Positions 26,570-34,456 of a stretch of DNA of 64,000 nt are shown here, piece after piece. A program made the position numbers and the translations under genes. The stretch is from the NCBI RefSeq assembly GCF_000981805.1, contig NZ_CP011132.1, positions 1,736,001 to 1,800,000 of the forward strand. The letters are read 5' to 3'. The notes under the pieces were generated by a model. It worked only from the letters and a program-made list of their open reading frames with translations. It was not told the origin of the DNA and ran no database searches. Source of the stretch: Citrobacter amalonaticus Y19. GTDB taxonomy: Bacteria > Pseudomonadota > Gammaproteobacteria > Enterobacterales > Enterobacteriaceae. Numbering within the stretch: position 1 is the stretch's first letter; each line of letters starts with the position of its first letter.

Positions 26570-29094
26570 TTAGCTCTGGCACGGCAGTAACAAATTTCCG
26601 CTCTGGCTCAGTTCAGTTAATCTCTCTGGCACAGTAACGGCGCACTGCACGTCTCCGTCCCAGCTCACATTCAGTTTTGCCCCCGGCTTCAGACCGCTCA
26701 GGTACGTCTGGCCTTCGTCATTAACAATACCCACTTCCTGTTTTTCGGCGTTCTGCACACTGGCGCCAAACGGCGGGAAGGTCCCGTCGGCCAGGCGAAT
26801 AATCCCCATCGCCTTCATGCCCGACACCACGTTGAACTTCCGGTAACCAATCGCCCCTTCCGTCAGGGTGGCCTGCACGACTGATGAGGAGGCTTCGGCA
26901 TCATCCGGCAGGTCGTTGATATTGATACGCAGGTTGTTTTTGCTGTAATCGCTCACATCCGCCACAACTGCTTTGCCAAACATATTGGTCCGGGTGCTGT
27001 CGCTGTAACCCTGCACCGGAATACCCGTCGCATCGCCAGTATCTACCATCACCCGAGTTCCCCCCGAACTGTTCACCCGGTGAAGTGCCGCGCCGTGAGT
27101 GGTGGCGGTTATCCCGCCGCGAAGCGACAGTCCCGCCGAGGTGTACTGGTTTTGCTGGTAATCGACGTTGGCGGTCACATCGGCAATATCCGCAGAGTGG
27201 TCGTAATAGCCGCTCAGGCTGCCGCCGTCTTCGCGGCCGCCAGCGGCAATACGGTAGTTATCACCATTTTTCAACCGATCGCTATACGCCAGGTCGTGGC
27301 TGTTGCTGTCACCGTTCATCGAACCGTTATAACTCACGGTGCCCGAGTCGCCCCATGGAACAGACACCGACATATACATGCCGTCATCGTTGATACCGTT
27401 AAACTTGTTGCGGTACGCCGTCAGTGAAGTGCTAATGTTCTTCCATTTAGCGAGATCGAAATAACGCGAAATCGTCAGGCTGTAGCGGTCTTCCGTCGGG
27501 TTGTTCCAGTAAGTCTGGTGGGAGTAATTCAGATAGGCGCTTATCCCGAGGGACTTGAGCTGTTGGCTGAAGGTGATGGTGTACATCTCCTTGCTCTGCA
27601 TGAAATCGTCATGATTCGACGTGTAGCTCAGGTAATCGTTAAAGCTCATGTAATTCTTTTCAGAAAAGCGGTAACCGGCAAATGTTACCTGGCTGCCCGT
27701 TTCATCAAAGCGCTTGGAATAACTGATGCGGTAAGACTGACCGTGGCGGTGTTCGTCTTCCAGCTTCGCATCGGAGCGAGTAACGTCGAACGCCAGCGCC
27801 CCAGCGCCATCAGATCACGGCCCAAACCAGCAGCCAGTGAAATATACTTACCGCTCGCCACTACGCCGCCGTACAGCGACCAGCCGTTACTGATCCCCCA
27901 GGAGACGTCGCCGGAGCCGAAGGTATCGCCATCCGCTTTGTGATCGTAGCTGGTCGGCTTGCCAGCAAATAATTTGTAACGTACACTGCCTGGGCGGGTC
28001 AGGTACGGAATATTTGCTGTACTGACCTTATAGTTCTGCTCCGAGCCATCCTGTTCCTTGACGCGCACATCCAGCGTACCAGAGACGGCATTGTTCAGAT
28101 CCTGAATGGCGAACGGCCCCGCCGCGACCTGAGTTTCATAAATCACGCGTCCCTGTTGGGAGATGGTCACCTTGGCGTTAGTTTTCGCCACCCCGGTAAC
28201 TTCGGGAGCATAACCGCGCAGGTTCGGCGGCAACATGTTGTCATCAGAAACCACGCTGGCACCGACAAAGCGAAAGCTGTCGAACAGATCCGAATTTAAA
28301 TAGTCCTCGCCAAGCGTCAACTGCGCTTTGATTGATGTCAGAGCGCGATAGAGATACATGCGGCTCCAGGTCCACTGCTTTTGTCCTGAACTGCCCTCTT
28401 CTTCGCCGCCAGACTGGTCTTCAAAGTTGGTCTGCCAGTCTGCGCGGGCACGCCAGGGCCCTAAGTTTGCGCCAAACGTCCCGTTACCGGATACCGTGTT
28501 TTCATCACCGTCGCTGTTGTTCTTACGCGTCTGGGCGTTGATGTTATAGTCTGCCAGCAGCCCCGGCACACCGTCGTCCCACATACTGGCTGGCACCCAG
28601 TTGTCGTCGGTGTATTCAACATAGGCCTGCGGTGCACTAATGGCCAGCACCGCGGTACTCAGGTCCGGGTGTACTTCAACCCCTTCCAGGACGGTGATAT
28701 CCACACACTGGTTGTCGTGCCAGAGGGTAAACTTCTTCACCATCTCCTCTTTGAAGCCTAATTTGTTGACGATGTCCGGGGTAAAACAGGCTTTAGAATC
28801 TTTGCCATCATCCCCTGATGCATAGACAGAAACCGGCTGTTCTTCGAGTTCATTCTGGTTTATTTTGATCTTGAAGGTATAGTCACCCGGCATAATATAG
28901 CCGCGTCGGGAGAAATGGCTTAAATCGATATTTGCTTTATCTTTTACATCCAGCACATCAGTATTGAACTGTATATCGTCTGCAGCCATTGCGGAACCAT
29001 AACAGTAGACAAATACACAGACAGCAATCACTGACAGTTTAGCCATCCTGGCCCCGATATTATTCTTTATGTATGTTTTAGCCATGCCTGCCAC
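26570..29094 (-). pseudogene. Fimbrial outer membrane usher, split by a frameshift
   Basis: About 840 codons encode a FimD/MrpC-type usher, the outer membrane pore that assembles pili. The first open frame (29094-27685) holds a signal sequence, NTD (FNTDVLDVKDKANIDLSHFS), plug and half the barrel. The second (27649-26570 by its first ATG) holds the rest and the C-terminal domain ending GNLLLPCQS. At a run of four C on the plus strand (27799-27802) one base seems to be missing: the frame after DLMALG should continue ALAFDVTRSDAKLEDEHRHG and then RFSEKNYMSF. Unless the frameshift is a sequencing error or is reversible, fimbriae cannot be assembled by this usher. Confidence 0.88.
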
Positions 29095-29166
29095 ACTTAT
29101 TACCCGTCAGGAAATTTTTAAAATAATATCAACGCTGCATTCAGAAACAGAAAGCAGACAGAAACG

Positions 29167-29727
29167 CTAAAAATATTCAACCCGGTAACGAATGGTCGCG
29201 CTGTAATCCCCCACCACAAGACCACGTAAATTATTTTTCAATTTAATGCGATAATCGAGGCGGTTGTCAGTCACTGAACTTTGTTGCCAGGGCATTGCCT
29301 GACCCGGATGGATCTCCGTTCCGTTACGGTCAACCAGCACCAAAGCCACACCGCTGGCATTTCCGTTCACCCGGAACATTCCATCGTCCTCGTCGCCGTC
29401 AAAAATAATATTGATATACTGCCAGGCGGTAGAGTTATCGGAAGGTCCCAGTGAGCAGTTGGTTAAACGAATGTAAAAATCCTGTGGTTCACCCTCACCC
29501 GTTCGCTTGATATGTCTTCGGGTCTCTGTGGGCATGGCAATTGACTGATAGCCATCTCCGGTATCAATATCACAGGCGCTGGAAATAATACTCCCCTCCA
29601 GGTTCACCTTGCCGAACAATTCCAGTTCATTTTCAGAGCTACTATTTGTCATCTGCGGCGTTGCCTGTACGGGCAGCGTTAGTATTGTGCATAATAAAAC
29701 CGGCACAGTAAGTATGAATTTACTCAT
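29167..29727 (-). CDS. Fimbrial minor subunit, MrpB-like
   Basis: 186 residues, signal peptide ending PVQA. The pilin pattern FGKVNLEGSIISSACDIDTG and the second cysteine in RLTNCSLG are clear, and the C-terminus is SATIRYRVEYF. It lies between major pilin and usher, the position of mrpB, whose product anchors or terminates the fibre in related systems. The gene is separated from the major pilin by a hairpin that would reduce read-through. Confidence 0.82.
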   Translation of the reverse strand: MSKFILTVPVLLCTILTLPVQATPQMTNSSSENELELFGKVNLEGSIISSACDIDTGDGYQSIAMPTETRRHIKRTGEGEPQDFYIRLTNCSLGPSDNSTAWQYINIIFDGDEDDGMFRVNGNASGVALVLVDRNGTEIHPGQAMPWQQSSVTDNRLDYRIKLKNNLRGLVVGDYSATIRYRVEYF

Positions 29728-29754
29728 AAATTCTGACTCTGAATATGTGGAAAC

Positions 29755-29776
29755 AACGCCTGCAAACGCAGGCGTT
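29755..29776 (-). terminator. Hairpin between major pilin and rest of operon
   Basis: AACGCCTGC (29755-29763) and GCAGGCGTT (29768-29776) form a perfect nine-base stem with a four-base loop. On the minus strand it is followed by only GTTTCC, so it should be a partial terminator or an RNA-stabilising element. Such a site after a major pilin gene fits the need for far more major than minor subunits. Confidence 0.7.
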
Positions 29777-29798
29777 TTCTAATACTCGTGGCTTACTG

Positions 29799-30338
29799 TT
29801 ACGGGTATGCCAGGGTAAAGTCAGCAACTGCAGAGAAAGTACCCGGGATGATAGTTGACGACGCGCCATCACCCTTCAGGTAGGCAGCGAATTTCAACGT
29901 GTTATGACCGTTTTGAATTGCCTGTCCGTCTGTAGCTTCGCCCAGTGTAATCGGAGCACTTTTACCATCAGTTAAGATAATGCTCGCCCCTTTTGCAGTC
30001 CCGGTGATACCCAGAGAACTCTTGCCTTGACCACCTTGCGCACCAGTAAAGGTGGTTTCCACAGTAGCCCCAGTCTTCACGGAACAGTTTTCGAGGTTAA
30101 TGATGATGTCTTCTGGATCAGTTTGACCATCATTGGTGCCGCCGTTTTGCAGAAGCACATTTGACACTTCATCAAAATGAACATCAATTTTCTCGCTGTC
30201 TGAATTAAGCGAACAAGGCGCATCAATAATAGAACCATCGAAGAACACTTGACCGTGACCCTGATCTGCTGCATTTGCTGCACCAGCAAACATCACCATA
30301 CCCATGGCAGAAACGAGAGCCATTTTCTTGAAATTCAT
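29799..30338 (-). CDS. Major fimbrial subunit, MrpA/FimA-like
   Basis: 179 residues, signal peptide ending AANA. The mature pilin starts ADQGHGQVFFDGSIIDAPCS with Cys1 and has Cys2 in LENCSVK. The C-terminal strand AVADFTLAYP carries the penultimate Tyr read by the chaperone. First gene of the minus-strand operon, 273 bp from the divergent regulator. The length and small, Gly-, Ala- and Thr-rich composition suit a shaft pilin. Confidence 0.88.
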   Translation of the reverse strand: MNFKKMALVSAMGMVMFAGAANAADQGHGQVFFDGSIIDAPCSLNSDSEKIDVHFDEVSNVLLQNGGTNDGQTDPEDIIINLENCSVKTGATVETTFTGAQGGQGKSSLGITGTAKGASIILTDGKSAPITLGEATDGQAIQNGHNTLKFAAYLKGDGASSTIIPGTFSAVADFTLAYP

Positions 30339-30457
30339 AACATACCCTTTTATTAATGGTTTATTTAAAAATCCGTTTTGAACAACTGTAATTAAGTCGT
30401 TCAGATGTTACGGTTGGAGATTATAAATAGATGATAATTTTTGGCAATTAACATTTG

Positions 30458-30545
30458 AGTCCAAAAAAAAACAGTCAAATACATTACAAGTGAATATTAT
30501 TCAATGTATTTTATGTGTTTTTTTGGACTGTAATAAATTCTTCAT
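30458..30545. promoter_or_regulatory. Nested palindrome and shared fimbrial upstream element (U3)
   Basis: AGTCCAAAAAAA starts at 30458 and its complement TTTTTTTGGACT ends at 30529. Inside, AAATACATT (30477-30485) pairs with AATGTATTT (30503-30511), and TGAAT/ATTCA lies in the middle. All arms share a centre near 30494. The stretch 30494-30545 also matches the adhesin upstream elements at 19808 and 21348. It lies between the divergent major pilin and regulator genes and probably holds the operator or promoter. Confidence 0.65.
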
Positions 30546-30611
30546 TTAAAAAATTTAATTAGCAATAATTAGTCACTCAACGCAGTCAATTTACTTTTTG
30601 GATAAATAATC

Positions 30612-31280
30612 ATGAACACCATTATTCCTCATACCGTTAATATTGATACTGCAAAAATTCATCACGATCAATCTAAACCTGTTCAGGATATTCAACGATT
30701 GATCGCCACGTTTGAACCACACTCTCGAGTCTTGCCCCCTCAGGCCGATCATTCTCTCAATATGGCCGAATTTGCCAAGCGAAAATGTGTTCTGTTACAT
30801 ACGGGATACGCTTCTTTATGTCGACAGAGCGATGGCCTGGTCCTCAATACGGAAAGCGCGCCTTTCGTTTTTGGCTTTAGCGATTTATATCAGACGACAC
30901 AAAACCTCACCGTTTATCCTGGCCCGATGACAAAGCTCAGTACGTTACCCCTTATACAAGCCTGGAAAATCGTAGAACGGGAAGAGCAATGGGAATCTCT
31001 GGCGAAACTATTGATGCATATCTCAACGCGCCTCTACGGACATTGCGTCCGTACGTCGCATACCGCATCGTATGAAACCATCAGAGCATTGCTCCTGGAA
31101 CTCAACGATGAACCTGAAGCCCTGCGTCAGACAACGCCAGTGCTCCAGTATATCCAGAGTCGCTGCTTTTTATCCCGCAGTGGCATCCTGCACATCCTGT
31201 CCCAACTCCGAATAGGCAATTACATTACCATTAATAATGGTAGACTAATTAAAATGGGTTCCTTACCCATAAAATTCTAG
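30612..31280 (+). CDS. Crp/IprA-like winged-helix transcriptional regulator (1)
   Basis: 222 residues. The N-terminal two thirds resemble the cyclic-nucleotide-binding-like fold of IprA/YaiV-type proteins without clear ligand motifs. The C-terminal winged helix (about 150-215) reads IQSRCFLSRSGILHILSQL, then GNYITINNGRLIKM. It is a clear paralogue of the next gene. Divergent from the fimbrial operon across a 273-bp gap, it is the likely local regulator. Activator or repressor role cannot be told. Confidence 0.75.
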   Translation: MNTIIPHTVNIDTAKIHHDQSKPVQDIQRLIATFEPHSRVLPPQADHSLNMAEFAKRKCVLLHTGYASLCRQSDGLVLNTESAPFVFGFSDLYQTTQNLTVYPGPMTKLSTLPLIQAWKIVEREEQWESLAKLLMHISTRLYGHCVRTSHTASYETIRALLLELNDEPEALRQTTPVLQYIQSRCFLSRSGILHILSQLRIGNYITINNGRLIKMGSLPIKF

Positions 31281-31379
31281 TTAAGGGTAATACGTTGACG
31301 TTTTCATCTTTTCATCGCCGGAACCGACCAAGCTTGTCTATGCTTAAAAAGGATTTTTCCATTCAGCTAAGCTTACCGT

Positions 31380-32006
31380 ATGAACAATAAAAAAAATTCA
31401 TTGCCGTTACTCAATAAACCCTCCCCCTATGGGAAACAACTGCTGGAGGCATTGCTTCCGTACGGCGAAGCCCGGCGCTATTCAAAGGGCGTTCGTCTGG
31501 AGCTTGTTAAGGGGGATGTGAAGTTATGTCATTTGCTGATAAGCGGCTCTTTAGAAGTGCATCGCAATTCTGACCATTTACTGATTGTCACGATACCTGG
31601 GCCTGTTGTCATTGGCCTGGGTGTGCATGACGCCTATCTTATCATGGCGGAGCCGTGTCACGTTGCCACCATGACGCTGGAAGACGCTCAGCGCTACATT
31701 TCTGAAAAGAATCTTTGGGAACTGGTCACCCACCAGATGATGCTGATCACCAATAAGCTCTACACCTACAGTAAGCAACTCAGTGCGCCAACAGTCTATG
31801 AACTTATCTGCAATCAACTGATAGAGTTAATCAACGAGCCTGAGACTATCCGTAAAAAAATCTCCGTTGAGCGCTATATTCGCGAGAAAGCCCACGTTTC
31901 TCGCAGTAGCGTGATGAAAATCCTCTCGGATCTCAGGATGGGCGGCTATATCGTCATCGAAGACGGAAGGCTGATTGAAATTCGTCATCTGCCCTCCAAA
32001 TACTGA
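31380..32006 (+). CDS. Crp/IprA-like winged-helix transcriptional regulator (2)
   Basis: 208 residues, paralogue of the gene 99 bp upstream. The shared end is YIREKAHVSRSSVMKILSDL, GGYIVIEDGRLIEIRHLPSKY-like, aligned with the first protein throughout the winged helix. The N-terminal domain (about 20-120) has a beta-rich pattern with LLISGSLEVHRNSDHLLIV. No strong ribosome site is seen. It is the last gene of the accessory block; fabI follows after 232 bp. Confidence 0.75.
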   Translation: MNNKKNSLPLLNKPSPYGKQLLEALLPYGEARRYSKGVRLELVKGDVKLCHLLISGSLEVHRNSDHLLIVTIPGPVVIGLGVHDAYLIMAEPCHVATMTLEDAQRYISEKNLWELVTHQMMLITNKLYTYSKQLSAPTVYELICNQLIELINEPETIRKKISVERYIREKAHVSRSSVMKILSDLRMGGYIVIEDGRLIEIRHLPSKY

Positions 32007-32117
32007 AAATGCGGTGTGTGAGGTTGGATCAGTTCCTGGTGAGATAACTGTTATAATCCATGATGTCTGAATTCTATCCTCTGCCGCACGATTTCCCGAT
32101 CGTAATGTAAAAATCAC

Positions 32118-32148
32118 GTGACAATTCCTGTGCGTAGTGGGCTATAAT
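32118..32148 (+). promoter_or_regulatory. Possible fabI promoter
   Basis: TATAAT at 32143-32148 is preceded 19 bases upstream by GTGACA (32118-32123). The -10 box is perfect; the spacing is long. It lies 90 bp before the fabI ATG in an otherwise empty 232-bp gap. Confidence 0.45.
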
Positions 32149-32238
32149 TTCGGCCTGCTTTTTCTATTATTCTGGCATTTGAAATGCAATCGATTGTATT
32201 CAAAGCCAAAAATAAGCAACAACATAAGGATTTAAGCT

Positions 32239-33027
32239 ATGGGTTTTCTTTCCGGTAAGCGTATTCTGGTAACCGGCCTTGCCAGCAAACTGTCCATCGC
32301 CTACGGCATCGCACAGGCGATGCACCGCGAAGGCGCGGAACTGGCATTCACCTACCAGAACGACAAACTGAAAGGCCGCGTGGAAGAATTTGCTGCTCAG
32401 TTGGGTTCAAACATCGTTCTGCAGTGCGATGTGGCAGAAGATGAAAGCATTGACACCATGTTCGCTGAGCTGGCCAAAGCCTGGCCTAAATTTGACGGTT
32501 TCGTTCACTCTATCGGTTTTGCCCCTGGCGACCAACTGGATGGCGACTATGTGAACGCGGTCACCCGCGAAGGCTTTAAAATCGCCCACGACATCAGCTC
32601 CTACAGCTTCGTGGCAATGGCGAAAGCCTGCCGTTCTATGCTGAACCCTGGCTCTGCCCTGCTGACGCTCTCTTATCTGGGTGCTGAACGCGCGATCCCG
32701 AACTACAACGTGATGGGTCTGGCGAAAGCGTCTCTGGAAGCGAACGTTCGTTATATGGCGAATGCGATGGGTCCGGAAGGTGTGCGTGTTAACGCCATTT
32801 CTGCGGGTCCAATCCGTACGCTGGCGGCTTCTGGCATTAAGGATTTCCGTAAGATGCTGGCGCACTGCGAAGCGGTAACCCCGATTCGTCGTACCGTGAC
32901 CATCGAAGATGTGGGTAACTCTGCGGCCTTCCTGTGCTCCGATCTGTCTGGCGGTATCTCCGGTGAAGTGGTTCACGTTGACGGCGGCTTCAGCATCGCT
33001 GCGATGAACGAACTGGAACTGAAATAA
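32239..33027 (+). CDS. fabI: Enoyl-ACP reductase FabI
   Basis: 262-residue NADH-dependent enoyl-acyl carrier protein reductase, last step of each fatty acid elongation round and target of triclosan. It is almost identical to the E. coli protein. The Rossmann start GKRILVTGLASKLSIAYGIA, the catalytic Tyr156 and Lys163 in YNVMGLAKAS and the Gly93 region SIGFAPGDQ are present. A TAAGGAT ribosome site precedes the ATG. Single gene, marking the return to core genome. Confidence 0.98.
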   Translation: MGFLSGKRILVTGLASKLSIAYGIAQAMHREGAELAFTYQNDKLKGRVEEFAAQLGSNIVLQCDVAEDESIDTMFAELAKAWPKFDGFVHSIGFAPGDQLDGDYVNAVTREGFKIAHDISSYSFVAMAKACRSMLNPGSALLTLSYLGAERAIPNYNVMGLAKASLEANVRYMANAMGPEGVRVNAISAGPIRTLAASGIKDFRKMLAHCEAVTPIRRTVTIEDVGNSAAFLCSDLSGGISGEVVHVDGGFSIAAMNELELK

Positions 33028-33044
33028 TCGTTCAGACTTCCCCC

Positions 33045-33067
33045 GTGGGCGGCGCACTGCCGCCCAC
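33045..33067 (+). terminator. Hairpin after fabI
   Basis: GTGGGCGGC (33045-33053) pairs with GCCGCCCAC (33059-33067) around five bases. The stem is strong but no T run follows, so termination may be partial or need Rho. Confidence 0.55.
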
Positions 33068-33227
33068 GCTCTCTCGCTTTCCCCGCAATATAGCTTTTTG
33101 ATCTTTGTTATCACGCAACAATCTTTCATCCCTTCCCCCGCTTACGCCAGGATAAAGCAGCGAAAACGATCCGGCGTGATTCGACGACGACGTGTCCGGG
33201 TCGCCACATACAGACCAAGGAACGCCC

Positions 33228-34367
33228 ATGGAACAACGCCGATTCAACGGCAAAAGCCACTGGTATCATGAAACCCAGTCCAGCACCGGCCCGCAGGACG
33301 TGTTACCGCTGGTGCCCGAAGCCGCACACGTTGACGATCGCTTTCTGTTGGACCTGGTGATACCCGAAGACGCACTTTTTCCCTTTCAATCCTGGCTGCA
33401 ACCTGCCCGTCAGCTTGCTCACGAACTGTTCCCTGACATCGTATTACTGAACCGCCTGCATACCTTTAGCGCCTATGAACGCATGAGTACTGCGTTAACG
33501 GTCGCCCAGGTGTACGGCGTGCAGCGACTCTGTAACCATTATGCCGCCCGTCTGACACCGCTTCCCGGCCCGGATTCATCACGTGAGAGTAATCACCGAC
33601 TGGCGCAGATTACTCAGTACGCGCGCCAGCTTGCCCGTTCGCCTTCGGTGATTGATAACCGCGCACGCCAGCATCTACGCGACGTGGGTCTTTCCGCCTG
33701 GGATATCACGCTGATGAACCAAATCATTGGCTATGTTGGTTTTCAGGCGCGCGTCGTCGCCACGTTTCAGGCCTGGCTTGGACAACCGGTGCGCTGGGTG
33801 CCGGGGCTGGACATGCAGTCATTCGCCGACGTCGCCCCATTCCTGCAACCCGACACGGCCTGGTATTCGGCGCATGAGCAGGTCGAACTGCGCTACGCAA
33901 CGTCGGAACAGCTCGAGTCTCTGTCGCGCTGTCAGCCGATCGCAGCCCTTCAGCCCATCGCCCCTAATCTGGTTCACCAACCGACGCTGCTCACCCTGCT
34001 CGGCACCTTACTGACGAGCACCTTGTCTGTTGAATCCCCTGCGCACGGTTTCACCACACTACTGACGTCACGAATTAACGGCAGTGCAAGCTGTTTTAAC
34101 CAACATGCGACATCATCAGACGTCGCCGAATTACTGCGGCAGAGTGAACATGAGATTGAACGCCGGGAACGACAACAGCCGCATGAGCGTCCGTTGTTCC
34201 AGGCGATACAATGGCTGACGCGCGCGCCCGATCGCTTCAGCGCTGCACAGTTCACCCCGCTCAGCGAGTACTGTACGTCCGTCGAACAGGCCATCAATCT
34301 GTTGGCCTGGTCAGGTTTGTGCGGATGGATAAATCGTCTGAAAATCGCGCTGGGCGAGACGCATTAA
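33228..34367 (+). CDS. yciW: YciW, AhpD-like putative oxidoreductase
   Basis: 379 residues against 375 in E. coli YciW. The start MEQRR at 33228 has AAGGA six bases upstream and matches the family; the frame is open to a GTG at 33192. Segments HLAQITQYARQLA and VGLSAWDITLMNQIIGYVGFQARV resemble the alkylhydroperoxidase-like fold. In E. coli the gene belongs to the CysB regulon and is tied to sulphur amino acid metabolism; its reaction is unknown. The C-terminal half is less conserved. Confidence 0.9.
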   Translation: MEQRRFNGKSHWYHETQSSTGPQDVLPLVPEAAHVDDRFLLDLVIPEDALFPFQSWLQPARQLAHELFPDIVLLNRLHTFSAYERMSTALTVAQVYGVQRLCNHYAARLTPLPGPDSSRESNHRLAQITQYARQLARSPSVIDNRARQHLRDVGLSAWDITLMNQIIGYVGFQARVVATFQAWLGQPVRWVPGLDMQSFADVAPFLQPDTAWYSAHEQVELRYATSEQLESLSRCQPIAALQPIAPNLVHQPTLLTLLGTLLTSTLSVESPAHGFTTLLTSRINGSASCFNQHATSSDVAELLRQSEHEIERRERQQPHERPLFQAIQWLTRAPDRFSAAQFTPLSEYCTSVEQAINLLAWSGLCGWINRLKIALGETH

Positions 34368-34456
34368 CCCCGTCATTGCTACAAAGAGCACTTGCCGCAT
34401 CAGGTACTTTCGCGTAAAACTGTCAGCCGCTCTTATGGCCACGAAAATAGACAAAT

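Noticed and set aside
30458..30529. Invertible fim-type switch
   Set aside because: The inverted arms would enclose only about 50 bp and no tyrosine recombinase gene is in the window.
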